This document shows, one piece after another, positions 33,154-42,796 of a stretch of 64,000 bases of DNA. Numbering within the stretch: the stretch's first letter is position 1; every line of letters begins with the position of its first letter. The stretch comes from Nocardia amikacinitolerans NBRC 108937 (GTDB lineage: Bacteria > Actinomycetota > Actinomycetes > Mycobacteriales > Mycobacteriaceae): NCBI RefSeq assembly GCF_001612615.1, contig NZ_BDAU01000042.1, positions 22,511-86,510 on the forward strand. Direction: 5' to 3'. The position numbers and the translations under genes are program-made. The notes below the pieces were generated by a model. It was not told where the DNA came from, ran no database searches, and saw nothing but the letters and a program-made list of their open reading frames with translations.

Positions 33154-33555
33154 ATGGCACTAACCCAGCTCGACTACGGCGAAGCCGAGATCGCGGCATT
33201 CAACGAGGCGGCACGCGCCGGGCTGATCCACTATGAGGAAGCGGCCGTCCGTGAAGCTGTCGGGCTGTATGACGCAGCGATCCAATCGCTGCTGAAGGTG
33301 CAGGAACGAATACGAGCCGCGACCCGGGCCTCAGGATTCGGCGGGTTTCAGTCAGGCAAAGAGCTCAACGATGGCTTCTCCAGGAAGGCCGAAGAGGGAA
33401 TCGAGGTGATCAATCAGCTCGTGCAGGGAGCGATGCGTCTGCAAGAGGCATACTTGCGTGCTGGAAACTTGATCACCGAGGCCGACCAGACGAATGCCGC
33501 CGCTATTCGATTCGCTACTCAGAACGCCGGATTGGATGACCCCGCGCATGATTAG
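33154..33555 (+). CDS. ESX-type secretion associated helical protein
   Basis: This 133-residue all-helical protein starts at ATG 33154. Two long helices (about 8-50 and 65-110) with FGGFQSGKELNDGF between them resemble the helix-turn-helix hairpins of WXG100-like and other ESX substrates, although a WXG motif is absent. The stop lies inside the start region of the lipoprotein gene. Context within an EspG/EspC/PPE-like cluster supports a T7SS-related role. Confidence 0.7.
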   Translation: MALTQLDYGEAEIAAFNEAARAGLIHYEEAAVREAVGLYDAAIQSLLKVQERIRAATRASGFGGFQSGKELNDGFSRKAEEGIEVINQLVQGAMRLQEAYLRAGNLITEADQTNAAAIRFATQNAGLDDPAHD

Positions 33556-34153
33556 GAAACAGGCAGCGCTTCAGATCGTTGCGGCCGTTCTGGCCCTCAG
33601 CGCCTGCGGAACCGACACTTCCGTCAATCAGCCGACGACAAGCGCGGCAACGCCGACAAGTCGGCCAAGCCTCGCTGTCTCGATATCGCCAGCGCCGACT
33701 CAAATAAATCGAGGCCGGCAACCAGTAACCTACGATCCATGCACTGAGATCGACGACGAGACAGTAGCTGAACTCGGGTACGATCCAAAGAGTCGCGAAC
33801 GCGCGGACTTCATTTTCGAAACGTACTCATTTATTGGATGCAGATTCGCACGAAATGAACAGGTCCGAAGCAAGTCAACGACGATAGGTTATCTGACTGT
33901 ATCGTCAACCAACATAATGCTTGACGACTTCAAGATTCGGGACGGCGTCGAGTCCAAAAAAATTACCATCAATGGACGCGATGCGCTCACTCGGGTTCAG
34001 CCGTCGGCCAGTGCATGCTATGTAACCGTCGGGAATCCCGGTGGAGCCGTAGACATCTCCAAAACTGTGAGCGCAGTCTACTCGGACGAGCAACCTTGCG
34101 AAGGTATTAATCGAATAGCCGAGACCATCGAATCCAAACTTCCTCAGCGTTAG
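33548..34153 (+). CDS. DUF3558-type lipoprotein
   Basis: This protein of about 201 residues (from ATG 33548; 33536 is an alternative) has an N-terminal signal MIRKQAALQIVAAVLALSAC with the lipobox LSAC. A Ser/Thr/Pro stalk (about 20-55) precedes a DUF3558-like domain with DPCTEIDDETVAELGY and FETYSFIGCRF, and later Cys residues (CYVTV, CEGIN) that probably form disulfides. It is anchored to the outer face of the membrane. It overlaps the previous gene. DNA composition is AT-richer here than in regions 1 and 2. Confidence 0.8.
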   Translation: MIRKQAALQIVAAVLALSACGTDTSVNQPTTSAATPTSRPSLAVSISPAPTQINRGRQPVTYDPCTEIDDETVAELGYDPKSRERADFIFETYSFIGCRFARNEQVRSKSTTIGYLTVSSTNIMLDDFKIRDGVESKKITINGRDALTRVQPSASACYVTVGNPGGAVDISKTVSAVYSDEQPCEGINRIAETIESKLPQR

Positions 34154-34458
34154 CGGAGGGAGCTGGGCCAACCCAGCCCTACAAAATATCTCTGCCGCCA
34201 GTGGATGCACGTACACCATTCGACCGTCCTGTCGAGCAACGATTCGCGGCGGTGAGCGGTCGCTGTCGCCGGTCGATTCGATGGTCCGGCGTGGATCGAA
34301 TCCAAGCCGTCCAGGCTCCCAGCGGTAAGTCATGGCGAAGGCTCCAGCTCGTCCCAACATGCTGCTTGCGCTTCACATTTTGAAACCGAAAGGACCACTC
34401 ACTTTCAGGTTATCCGCTGTCACCAATGTCACCCACCGCAACAAATAGCAGCTTCGGA
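34154..34458. other. Gap between convergent lipoprotein genes
   Basis: These 305 bases separate two convergent lipoprotein genes. I see no gene or clear terminator. Open frames are short and unsupported. Confidence 0.5.
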
Positions 34459-35013
34459 CTACTTCCACGCTCCAGAGGAGCGGATCAGCTCGATGAGGAA
34501 CTCGATACAAGCCTTGACCACTTCGTCAGTTATCAAAATCGGGCCGCTTGGAGTGACCAAACCGTCGGCGTTTAGGGCCAAAGAGCCATGCCACCCATCT
34601 ATTACAGCCCTGAACTGCCTTTCCGGGAGACTGATCCTCTCCCACACAGGCACCGAAAATCCCGGCACCTCATTCCAGCCTTCGGGCTGAGCGACCGGCA
34701 CGTCAGGGTCGAAATCCGGCAAACGTCGAAGCTCCGCTATCATCGCCATGCCTTTGCCGCCGTCCGGTAGGGGGCGACTGACGACACAGTACGCTCTATC
34801 GCGGATCGGACGCTCGTCATCCTCGCCCTGAGATCGCTTAAGGTCGAGAGCGCCAAGATTATCCCGGCCGAACGCGAGGACGCTGTCGCAGACGTCATTT
34901 CCGGCCCGACTGGACTCGACTGGAGCCGGTACGCCTTCATCAGCGCTGCATCCGGCCAGTAGAATAACGACTCCAACGGCAGCCGCCATAAGTCGCGCAG
35001 TGTAAGGAGGCAT
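34459..35013 (-). CDS. DUF3558-like lipoprotein downstream of ESX-type genes
   Basis: This 184-residue protein has a signal peptide with the lipobox LLAGC (about 18-22) and a compact domain with VCDSVLAFGRD, AYCVVSRPLPDGGKG, and later ACIEFLIELI. The pair of Cys residues resembles DUF3558-type lipoproteins. Its ATG overlaps the stop of the 817-residue gene (TGATG), so it is co-translated with it. Confidence 0.78.
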   Translation of the reverse strand: MPPYTARLMAAAVGVVILLAGCSADEGVPAPVESSRAGNDVCDSVLAFGRDNLGALDLKRSQGEDDERPIRDRAYCVVSRPLPDGGKGMAMIAELRRLPDFDPDVPVAQPEGWNEVPGFSVPVWERISLPERQFRAVIDGWHGSLALNADGLVTPSGPILITDEVVKACIEFLIELIRSSGAWK

Positions 35014-37466
35014 CAGTTACCTCCGCCCGCTCCAGGCGTGTACTTGCCATCGAGGAAAGAATTCAACACGTCCTCGCCGGTAAAGAACTTATCCTCTGCC
35101 TGCTCTCCGTACGAAAGTGCAAAGGCATCATCAAAAAATGAAAATCCTCGGTCCTGGAATATCTCATTGGCCTGCGCTTGGCCACTAGCAGTAAGTGCCG
35201 TCCACGGCAACGGCCGTCCATCTTGCCCCAACAAACCGGGCGGCAGAGTACCGGCCGCCTGCCATTCGGCGGATAGGATTTGCGACTTCATGTTCTCGAC
35301 TTGCGTGTTACGGAGGTCTTCCCAGTTCTGGATCGCCACTGCTTTGTAGTCGGGTTCCTTGATGACGCTGTTGATTAGTGCATCAGCAGCTTCGCCGACG
35401 ACGATCGGGCCTGCAATCTCTCCTGCTGGCCCTAGGCGCCTAAAGGGAATTGCTTCCTGGATAAGCTCGGATGCAATCTCGGCGCCCTTCATCTTGCTTT
35501 CATATGAGGACGCCAAGCGGCCGTTCTCGTCAAGAATCCTCATGTGTTCCTGATAGAGCAGCGCGTTGTTCATTCCCGCGTCCACTCGCCCAGATAGCGT
35601 TCCGAGGTAGGTACCCACTTGCTGGTTGTAGCTGGGGTCGCCACTCAGTGCGTTGTTGATCATCTCCTGCTGGGTCAGGTTCACAGCTGTCTGCAACCCG
35701 ATGCGGCCTTCCGCGCTCTGGTTGGCGAGCATCAACAGCCGATCGGCCTCACTTGCCTGAAGTGTGACACGATCGGGTGCACCGGCTTCTTCGATGACAT
35801 CGGTTACTCCGTACCCGTTCGGGTTGTTGATGTCTCCGAGCGCACCGAGGTTGGCTTGCAGCGCCTTGCTCAGCGCAGTCGACAGTTCGGGGTTCTTCGC
35901 GAAGTTCTCGTTGTACTCCCTGAAGTCTTCCGTGAGTACGCCGTTCTCTTCTGGAGCGAGGAGCCCCGGCAGTTCTGCGAGCGCGGCACGTGCTCGGTCG
36001 GCCTGTAGTTCGTCCGTGCTGTGCGAGTCCGGTCCGATCCAGTCGAGCAACTGTGATGCGCCGTGACCCTGGTCGACATTGCTCCAGTCGTTGCCAAGCA
36101 GGGCACTGACAGCCTTATCGGGCTTGTAGTCGGGGGGCATGCCGTCGCCGGTCAGAATCTGATACGCGGACTCCTCGTTGCGTCCACCGACATCGACAAG
36201 ACGGGCGGCCGTGGACTCGAACTGCTTTGAAACGTCACCAACGTACGGCACGCCTTTGAGGTCATCCTTGACATCCGACATCAGATAAGCGGACTGCTCG
36301 ATCATCTCGGTGCCCATCTTGGTCCCGGGCTGGTATCCCGGATTCGATTGACCGAGTAGATCCGATAGCGATGCGATCTCACCGAGGCGGGCTGATTCTG
36401 CTGGCTGCCGGTACGGCCGCGGGCCGTTCCGCGGATCTGCGTCGTCGTTCTCGGGGATTGGGAATCGTGTCTCGATCAGATCGCGTACCGGCTTGGGTAC
36501 GTTCTCATAGCCACCGGGCGAGCGCAGGGTCCCATCAGGATTTCGGCCTGTTCCGACCTTCTCGTTCGATACCACGAGCAAGCCGTTGGCGAGCGCGTCT
36601 CGCCGACCTGCGGCGAGTGGATTGCCGGCTTCTTCCTGTTTGCGTAGCTGTTCGTTCATCGCCAGAAGGCCGTCTTTACCTGCGTTCTGATAGAACTCGC
36701 GGTAGTAGTCCTGCACCGAGGCGGGCAGTGTGGAGACCTCGCCGCCCTCGGCGAGAATCTTGAGATCGTTCTCACTGAGAATGCCCGCGGGTAGTTGACT
36801 GGCGATGCGATCCAGAACGGCTCTGTCGACGGTGCCATTCGGGTTGAGTGCGTCAGCGACGGCTTTACCGTCCTCGGCACCGAGCCTCCCGGCCTCGCTG
36901 AAGTCGGTTGCTGGGGCGTCGATCCCGTTTGCCAGTTGATCACCGCGGACACGGATCTCCTGCGAGGCCGCAGTGACGCTGGTCGCCGCCTCGCTGGCGG
37001 CGTTGACAAGGCTGTAGTAGGCCGCGTTGATCAGACCCTGGTGATGGTCGATCCTCTCCCTGACCTTTGCGAGATCCTCCTCGCTGACGTTGCCTACGAA
37101 GATCAGGGTGCTCTCGACAACCCAGTTGTCAGCGACCCGCAGTGTCAGTGGCGATGTCGTGTCTGCCTCGGCATCGGCGACCCTCCCGAGTAGCGCATCG
37201 CGCTCTACCGCCAGGCGAGTCTCGGCCGCCCGGAGTGCCGTTGCGACATCGAGGATTTCTTGGGTAAGCCGTCGCCCCTGGTCGTGCTCTTCAGAGAATC
37301 GATCGGATGCGGCGTCTTTCGCCTTGCCGGACCAGGCGGTGTTGGTGAAGTGGACGAGCATGCGCCCCAGCTGGGCTTCATAGAGCTGGGTGGATTTCTC
37401 CAGTTCGCCGGCCCACTCCGACAGCTTCCCGAGCTGCCAGTCGTTGACCTGCGTGCGTGTCGGCAT
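35013..37466 (-). CDS. Large ESX-type protein with WXG-like N-terminus (TPR-repeat-region family)
   Basis: This 817-residue protein has a helical N-terminal domain with WSG at 45-47 followed by a long helix, as in WXG-type secreted proteins. Its central region resembles proteins known in mycobacteria as TPR repeat region-containing: LADLLGQSNPGYQPG-like and SVDQGHGASQLLDWIGPDSH elements near 360-500. The C-terminal ~150 residues (ending GAGGGN) are distinct. It is probably an ESX-secreted effector or surface protein. It overlaps both neighbours by one base (TGATG), an operon with the EspC-like gene and the lipoprotein, which may be its immunity or anchoring partner. Confidence 0.8.
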   Translation of the reverse strand: MPTRTQVNDWQLGKLSEWAGELEKSTQLYEAQLGRMLVHFTNTAWSGKAKDAASDRFSEEHDQGRRLTQEILDVATALRAAETRLAVERDALLGRVADAEADTTSPLTLRVADNWVVESTLIFVGNVSEEDLAKVRERIDHHQGLINAAYYSLVNAASEAATSVTAASQEIRVRGDQLANGIDAPATDFSEAGRLGAEDGKAVADALNPNGTVDRAVLDRIASQLPAGILSENDLKILAEGGEVSTLPASVQDYYREFYQNAGKDGLLAMNEQLRKQEEAGNPLAAGRRDALANGLLVVSNEKVGTGRNPDGTLRSPGGYENVPKPVRDLIETRFPIPENDDADPRNGPRPYRQPAESARLGEIASLSDLLGQSNPGYQPGTKMGTEMIEQSAYLMSDVKDDLKGVPYVGDVSKQFESTAARLVDVGGRNEESAYQILTGDGMPPDYKPDKAVSALLGNDWSNVDQGHGASQLLDWIGPDSHSTDELQADRARAALAELPGLLAPEENGVLTEDFREYNENFAKNPELSTALSKALQANLGALGDINNPNGYGVTDVIEEAGAPDRVTLQASEADRLLMLANQSAEGRIGLQTAVNLTQQEMINNALSGDPSYNQQVGTYLGTLSGRVDAGMNNALLYQEHMRILDENGRLASSYESKMKGAEIASELIQEAIPFRRLGPAGEIAGPIVVGEAADALINSVIKEPDYKAVAIQNWEDLRNTQVENMKSQILSAEWQAAGTLPPGLLGQDGRPLPWTALTASGQAQANEIFQDRGFSFFDDAFALSYGEQAEDKFFTGEDVLNSFLDGKYTPGAGGGN

Positions 37467-37774
37467 CAGCGCTCACCTCGAACCTGGAAGTCCATAGCCT
37501 TCAGCCGGAGTTCGAACTCCTCATCGGTCGTCTGGAAGACGGTGGTACTCAAGTTGACGATCGAGGAGAGTCGTTGCAGGCGTTCGGAAATCCGCATCCA
37601 TGCGCCTTCGATGAACTCGCCCGATTGCACACATACCGGCCCGAGCGCACATCCGGGAAGAGCCGCCGGGATCTTGTTGCCATTGGTCCGGACATCGATC
37701 TTGTCGATCTCAGCCGCGACGCTGTCAACCGTGCTGACCAGCCAGCGCAGCTGCTGGATATCGGCTTCGAACAT
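37466..37774 (-). CDS. EspC-like ESX secretion target
   Basis: This 102-residue helical protein starts at ATG 37774; the longer frame to 38410 is not coding. The sequence MFEADIQQLRWLVSTVDSVA and FQTTDEEFELRLKAMDF matches the T7SS EspC-type pattern of two helices plus a C-terminal D-E-x-x signal-like stretch. A Cys pair (GCALGPVC) lies in the middle. It is first in the operon with the 817-residue protein. Confidence 0.75.
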   Translation of the reverse strand: MFEADIQQLRWLVSTVDSVAAEIDKIDVRTNGNKIPAALPGCALGPVCVQSGEFIEGAWMRISERLQRLSSIVNLSTTVFQTTDEEFELRLKAMDFQVRGER

Positions 37775-38052
37775 GATGCGCTTAATCCCCCTGAGGCGGT
37801 GCAAGCTCCCGGCAGCGGGAGTGGCAGGCAACTGACGCCCGGGAGCAGCGGCCGGGCTGCGGCAGATTCTGCCACACCGTCCACATCGGAGGCTTCCGGG
37901 TAGTGGACCGGTTGGTCGCCTGTGGCGCTGACACCGAAAGTGCTTGCGGCGCAATGAGAAAGCGCACAGCACCGGAAGGAACCAAAGAACTCGCCCGACC
38001 CGGAGTGATAGGCTCACCGAATCGAAGTCTGCGATTTTGCGAGGGGGATCCG

Positions 38053-39924
38053 GTGGGCGGAGCCAACGAGCCGACGGCACCATCACTACCCGGGCAGGTG
38101 ACGCTGCCACCCGGTCTCGCGGCCATCGGACTTCAGGACACAACGGCAGCACTGAACTCCCAGCAGGCGCAGCAGCGTGCGAATGACGCACAGACCCGAA
38201 TTCAGAGCACCGATGATCACCTCGACGACCTCGGATACGGATCCGACCCGGACTTCGCGAAGACCGAGGATCACTTCGAGGGAATGACCCATGAACAGCT
38301 GTATGCCGCGGTGCATGGCGAGGGCGGGTTGGACCCTGCGGGTCTCCAGACTCTTCGTAGAGTCTGGATAGACAGCTACTCCGATTTGGTGAACATTTCC
38401 ACCGTGACATTGGGAATGGGCATGAGCCGAATCTTCGGAAACGGTCTCTGGAAGGGTGCCAGCGCCGACGCAGCCCAAGTTGCCTCCGAACAGTTCAAGC
38501 GCGTCACCAACCAGGTTGGGCAGGTGTTCAATTCGGTAGGGAATCGACTGGACGCGGCCGCATGGGCTGCCGAAGCAGTGCGACTTGCGGTGCAGGCGCC
38601 GCCCGCCTCGGTAACGGACGTGACGCCTGATCCGGACAACCAGATCGAGTCGATTCTGCCAGGCCTGATCAACCCGGCGTTCGCCGATCAGGTCGCGACC
38701 GAGCGAGAACGCGCTCGGCAGGAGGCCATTCAGGCCCTGAACACCGTGTACAAAGGGTCGATACCTCCCCAAGGATCCGGTGTCCCCAGCTATGCAGATG
38801 TCCCTCAATCGACTGGCGACAACGGCGTTCCGCCGACCAGCGATCGTCCCGTCTCGAGCGGACCGGGAACGAATTCGCCTACTGAGAACGGCCCGCAACC
38901 CCAGGATCCAGCCACCCCAGGAAACGGTCCAGACGACACCACCCCCGCCAGCTCCGCGCCGACCGCGACGACCCCGTCCGGCCTCGCGGGGCAACCTCCC
39001 ACCACAAACACATCTCCTGCCACCACATCGACGACACCTTCGGCGATGAACACCGGTCCAGGCGGCCCAAGCCTGACCTCGCCCGGCCCGAGGCTCGGCG
39101 ATGGGTCGAATGGGCCCGGCAACACCGGTCCACGCCCCGGTGGTCCGGGTTCATCCATCCCTGGTCTTCCCGGATCCGGCTTGCCAGGCGTCAACAGCCC
39201 GAATACGACCGGCCCCGGTGCTCGCGGGGGGATGGGCGCTCGGGCAGGGATGGGCGGCTCGATGGGACCGACGGCTCCAGGTGCGGGTGCTCAGCGACGC
39301 AAGGAAGACGAGTCCGAACATCGTGCGCCCGACTACCTTCGCAGGGTGCACTCCGACTGGACCGACAACCTCGAGGTTCCAGTCGGAGTTGTCGGCGACG
39401 ATCAGGTTCCTGGAACCGACAACCCGTTCCCATCCGTCGGCTCGGCTACCTCACCTGCACCCAACGCTGTCGCGTCAGCCCGGTACGCACATCAGTACTC
39501 CGACGATTACGCCACGCCCACTTCGGCGAACTCATCGCCTGCACCTGCGGCGGAAGCGAACCGTCCAGTGCCTGTGATGTATCCGGGCAGCGCACAACCT
39601 GCACCATCGAATTCCGGCCTGCCGGAAGCCCGGCAACAGGGAGGTGCCGCCGACTCCCCCGGCGAGCAGGGTCAGAACGACTCGGCCCGCACTTCGCACG
39701 GACCGCGATCGGCGGCGCTCAGCGGCAACGGACCCACGATGGACGACGCCCCCGAGACAACCGAGAACACTACCGAGTCCCAGCCCATCAGACTGTCGGG
39801 CACCGGCCCCATCATGGACGACAACCCAGCCACGCCCGACAGCAGCAACCAGCCTCAGCCCGTGAGACTGTCAGGCACCGGCCCCGTCATGGACGACAAC
39901 CCAGCAGCGAGCACCGGCCGGTGA
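38053..39924 (+). CDS. PPE/EspB-like ESX protein with Pro/Gly-rich tail and C-terminal triple repeat
   Basis: This 623-residue protein starts at GTG 38053 behind GAGGGGG. The helical N-terminal half (about 1-230) contains LWKGASADAA near 131-140, a WXG-type turn, in a PPE/EspB-like arrangement. The remainder is Pro/Gly/Thr-rich and disordered. The C-terminus bears three copies of LSGxGPxMDD(A/N)P (nt 39719-39905). It overlaps the EspG gene by GTGA, and EspG normally chaperones PPE proteins. It is therefore the likely EspG client and an ESX-exported surface protein. Confidence 0.8.
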   Translation: MGGANEPTAPSLPGQVTLPPGLAAIGLQDTTAALNSQQAQQRANDAQTRIQSTDDHLDDLGYGSDPDFAKTEDHFEGMTHEQLYAAVHGEGGLDPAGLQTLRRVWIDSYSDLVNISTVTLGMGMSRIFGNGLWKGASADAAQVASEQFKRVTNQVGQVFNSVGNRLDAAAWAAEAVRLAVQAPPASVTDVTPDPDNQIESILPGLINPAFADQVATERERARQEAIQALNTVYKGSIPPQGSGVPSYADVPQSTGDNGVPPTSDRPVSSGPGTNSPTENGPQPQDPATPGNGPDDTTPASSAPTATTPSGLAGQPPTTNTSPATTSTTPSAMNTGPGGPSLTSPGPRLGDGSNGPGNTGPRPGGPGSSIPGLPGSGLPGVNSPNTTGPGARGGMGARAGMGGSMGPTAPGAGAQRRKEDESEHRAPDYLRRVHSDWTDNLEVPVGVVGDDQVPGTDNPFPSVGSATSPAPNAVASARYAHQYSDDYATPTSANSSPAPAAEANRPVPVMYPGSAQPAPSNSGLPEARQQGGAADSPGEQGQNDSARTSHGPRSAALSGNGPTMDDAPETTENTTESQPIRLSGTGPIMDDNPATPDSSNQPQPVRLSGTGPVMDDNPAASTGR

Positions 39925-40688
39925 AAACTCAAACCATGTGGGAGTTCACTCCCGACGAGTTCGCATGGGTGTGGTCGGAAACCGGACTCGACACTTACCC
40001 ATACCCCATCAGCATCATCGAAACTCCTACTACTGGAGACGAATACGCCCAGTTGCGTGCCGAGATCAGCGCACGCTATCCACACGGAAGCAACCCTGAT
40101 CTGACCGGCCCACTTCGCGTGCTTGCGAACCCAGACCTGCGTATCGTCTGTGCCGGACAGTTCCACAACTCCGTCAGGCGCCTTCGCTCCCTCGCAGCCG
40201 CCATCGGCGACCTCGGAGTGATCCTGTTCCAAAAATCCGGCGCCACAGCAGATTTCGGTGGTTCGATCAAGCTCGTCGTGACGCAACGCCACAGTCTCGG
40301 CAAACATATCGCCGCAACCATGCCAAACGTGTCGGCAGGCGCCGCCGGAAACATGGTCGGCTACACACCACGAGTCCGCGGCGAACAGCCACCCAGCTCC
40401 TGGAAAACCGCGAATACCGGGCAGCAGCCGAGCGAGGAACGAATCCGGACGCTGCTGCGGCTACCGCGAACCGCCGAGGGATACTTTCGTATCGAGCAGT
40501 ACCTCCACGACCGACGCCCCTACCCTCCAGCCCATGTGAGCTGGATCGACGTCAGCGATGCCAATCCCGCCGCCGCAGGTCGGTACTTGATCGACGTCAC
40601 CCACCACGACACGACGGTCACCCCCGCCTCCGCCGAAGTCATCGCACGGGAGTTGGAACGCCGTGCCGAATTGAACCACGTCTCGTGA
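39921..40688 (+). CDS. espG: EspG-family ESX secretion chaperone
   Basis: This 255-residue protein has the EspG pattern: MWEFTPDEFAWVWSETGLDTYPYP at the start, DLRIVCAGQFHNSVRRLRSLAA and the C-terminal SWIDVSDANPAAAGRYLIDVT with ELERRAEL. EspG binds PPE proteins in the cytosol and delivers them to the ESX machine. GTG 39921 overlaps the stop of the PPE-like gene (GTGA). No EccC or EccD is nearby, so it must work with an ESX system encoded elsewhere. Confidence 0.88.
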   Translation: MKTQTMWEFTPDEFAWVWSETGLDTYPYPISIIETPTTGDEYAQLRAEISARYPHGSNPDLTGPLRVLANPDLRIVCAGQFHNSVRRLRSLAAAIGDLGVILFQKSGATADFGGSIKLVVTQRHSLGKHIAATMPNVSAGAAGNMVGYTPRVRGEQPPSSWKTANTGQQPSEERIRTLLRLPRTAEGYFRIEQYLHDRRPYPPAHVSWIDVSDANPAAAGRYLIDVTHHDTTVTPASAEVIARELERRAELNHVS

Positions 40689-40950
40689 ATCCAATCCGAA
40701 CATCAGCTGTGGCTATCTTTCGCACCGATCTCCCTCCTCTTTGACGGCCCCTCCGTTCTACAGCTCATCTCTAAGGTCCACTGCCGCTCCATATCCGAAC
40801 TCCGGCAGTCGACGGGTTCCTGCACCACCGTCAGCTTCCTGCGGGTATCGGAATACTACGACATTGGCCGTAAGCCTGACCCTAAGTTGTCGGGGCCGCG
40901 CGTCGTCCGGGAGCTGGCGCTGGTCTGGCTTGCACGCGTTGCAGCTCCGG

Positions 40951-41727
40951 CTAGCACCAACGGCGGCGTCGGCAAAACCAGTTTTCACCGTCATCTCCCC
41001 CGCCGTTCCCGTTGCTCCACTCGTTCCCATCGTCCGGATCGTCACTGGTTCCTGGCCTGCCATCTGGACCATACTGACGTTCCCGATCGGAGCGCTCACG
41101 GTTCAGGCGCGCCAGGCATTCTGGGATCAGGCCAACCTGGTTGTTCCACGCCGCAATGTCTGCCGCGGTGAGGGCGTCGAAGTATGGCAGGAGCTGTGGG
41201 GCTACCGTCGTTCGTAGCTCGGCCACTTGGGTTTCCACGGTCGGAGAGTCTTGCTCGCGCTTCAACGTGGGCGTGAACGACGCGAGTCCTTCGGTGATGA
41301 GTTGTTCGTTGACGCTTGCGCCGTACGGAGTGTCGGTGGCTGCACTGCCCGGTGGCGGAAGGTGAAAGTAGACATAGTCGTTTCCACCGTCCCTGCCACC
41401 GCGCACCACCGTCACGGTGACGCCGACCGGCAACAATTCTGCGAGGCGCTGGTCGTACGGTCTTCCGAACTCGCGGGCACATGGGCCATAGCTCCCAGCG
41501 TTGGCTAGATAGAAATACGGCCTACTCCCTTCGACCTCCACAGTGACCTTCCAGGACACGTCAACGACACGCGCGGTGAACACCGACGCGTTCACCCAAG
41601 CCTTCGGCGCTGACTTTCCAGGGTCTGTCGTGTCGTCGTCGATGCAAGCGCCGAACATCGCCATGATGATGATCGCTACGCCCCAAGCCCCCGCCGCCCC
41701 GCCGCTGTTCTTGCGTCGTCGACCCAT
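40951..41727 (-). CDS. Membrane-anchored SNase-like protein
   Basis: This 258-residue protein is taken from ATG 41727 (GGGGTGG upstream). A basic MGRRRKNSGG N-terminus precedes a hydrophobic segment with a Cys (AWGVAIIIMAMFGAC, about 14-28), a membrane anchor or lipoprotein signal. The outer domain includes an OB-like part (ARVVDVSWKVTVEVEG, LLPVGVTVTVVR) and GASVNEQLITEGLASF, which is the pattern of thermonuclease/SNase folds. Complete catalytic residues were not confirmed. The tail is Asp/Gly-rich and ends in a basic Cys cluster. Confidence 0.65.
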   Translation of the reverse strand: MGRRRKNSGGAAGAWGVAIIIMAMFGACIDDDTTDPGKSAPKAWVNASVFTARVVDVSWKVTVEVEGSRPYFYLANAGSYGPCAREFGRPYDQRLAELLPVGVTVTVVRGGRDGGNDYVYFHLPPPGSAATDTPYGASVNEQLITEGLASFTPTLKREQDSPTVETQVAELRTTVAPQLLPYFDALTAADIAAWNNQVGLIPECLARLNRERSDRERQYGPDGRPGTSDDPDDGNEWSNGNGGGDDGENWFCRRRRWC

Positions 41728-42363
41728 TACGTCCACCCCGAGAACATGCCAAGAGTTGGTCGGATCGTGCCCATGAATCTCCTTCGTCAAGTGGACGCTC
41801 ACTCATCGATGTTGAGCGTGAAGCTGTTTCACCGCAGCCAGGTCGCCGGGGGACAACTTGTGGCAACGTGAGCGGCGGCAAGCGGCTTGTCCTCGTTATT
41901 CGGCGGAAGTACCGGTGATCAACCGTCTCGCCGCGGCGGCGCGCTCAGGTGTCCGGCGAGGGGATCCACGAGAAATGCCGCCTACGTGTCGGCTATGCGT
42001 TGCACGGCCGGGCGCTCGACGTTCGGCGGGAGCAGCTCCGGCCGGCCTCACATGCCGCGGTCCACCCTTCCTTTGCATGCCGCCGCACAGCTTGCGACGG
42101 TGCCCCGAGAGGTGTTCGCAGTCCACTGGTTCGACCGGCCGGGCCGCAGTCAAGCGGTAGCGAGCGCGGGCTCAGCCACCTCCGGGCGGCGCAGGCCCGC
42201 GAACCGCGACACAGGCTGCTCGCGCTGCGGGCAGTGCTGCGTTGGCACAACGTCGCCGAGATCCAGGCGGGCCACGCCACGACTAGAACCAATCCGCGTT
42301 CAACCACTTCAGCTGCGAGCTCACGAGGGATTTCACTGGACGCTCAGCTGAATAGGCCAAGAC
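41728..42363. other. Non-coding gap, possible decayed gene
   Basis: No gene is supported in these 636 bases. A short stretch at about 42065-42090 would encode LHAAAQLA, identical to a segment of the DUF4254 protein at 32364, in an otherwise unalignable frame. It may be a remnant or coincidence. Confidence 0.4.
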
Positions 42364-42648
42364 TTACCGCCTCCGAAGGTGACTCCACGCCCCGAGGATC
42401 GCGACGACGAATGCTCCGGCAGCGCCAAGACCTGCGGGCGTCACTCCAAACATGCCGACCAGCGCGATCGTCGTCGCGAGGATCAGCGCCAACACGAGAA
42501 GATCGAGAAGGATGATCAAAGGAAGCGGCTGATGGGAAGGTATGCGAGAGCCACGGGCCATGGCGGGCGTTTCGCCAGCCTCGCCTTGGTGTCCTCGGCC
42601 GAGGGGTTCGGCATCATCCTCATCTCCGGATCGCTTACCAGGGGTCAT
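42364..42648 (-). CDS. Small membrane protein with two helices
   Basis: This 94-residue protein has a charged N-terminal third (about 1-40) and two adjacent membrane helices (LPLIILLDLLVLALILATTIALVG and GLGAAGAFVVAILGAW), ending in RRR. Function unknown. It lies at the edge between the ESX-type cluster and the defence island. Confidence 0.7.
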   Translation of the reverse strand: MTPGKRSGDEDDAEPLGRGHQGEAGETPAMARGSRIPSHQPLPLIILLDLLVLALILATTIALVGMFGVTPAGLGAAGAFVVAILGAWSHLRRR

Positions 42649-42754
42649 GACACCAGAAGATCACGGATGTGAACAAGTCGCAGTATCAGTGAAGGAAGTT
42701 ATACGAACTTGAAGGCGAACCGCTAGACTGTCAGTGTTCTACATACTAGAGCAG

Positions 42755-42784
42755 CGTTCAGTAACGTTCATTATCGTTCATACC
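42755..42784 (+). promoter_or_regulatory. Three 10-bp direct repeats before the HTH-GIY-YIG gene
   Basis: CGTTCAGTAA, CGTTCATTAT and CGTTCATACC follow one another with exact 10-bp spacing, ending 12 bases before ATG 42797. The core CGTTCA is invariant. The downstream gene begins with an HTH domain, so autorepression at this site is likely. Confidence 0.75.
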
Positions 42785-42796
42785 CAAAGGGTCAAC

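Noticed and set aside
41858..42351. Hypothetical genes in the gap before the small membrane protein
   Set aside because: Several overlapping frames with no ribosome sites. The identical LHAAAQLA segment is too short to call a DUF4254 pseudogene.
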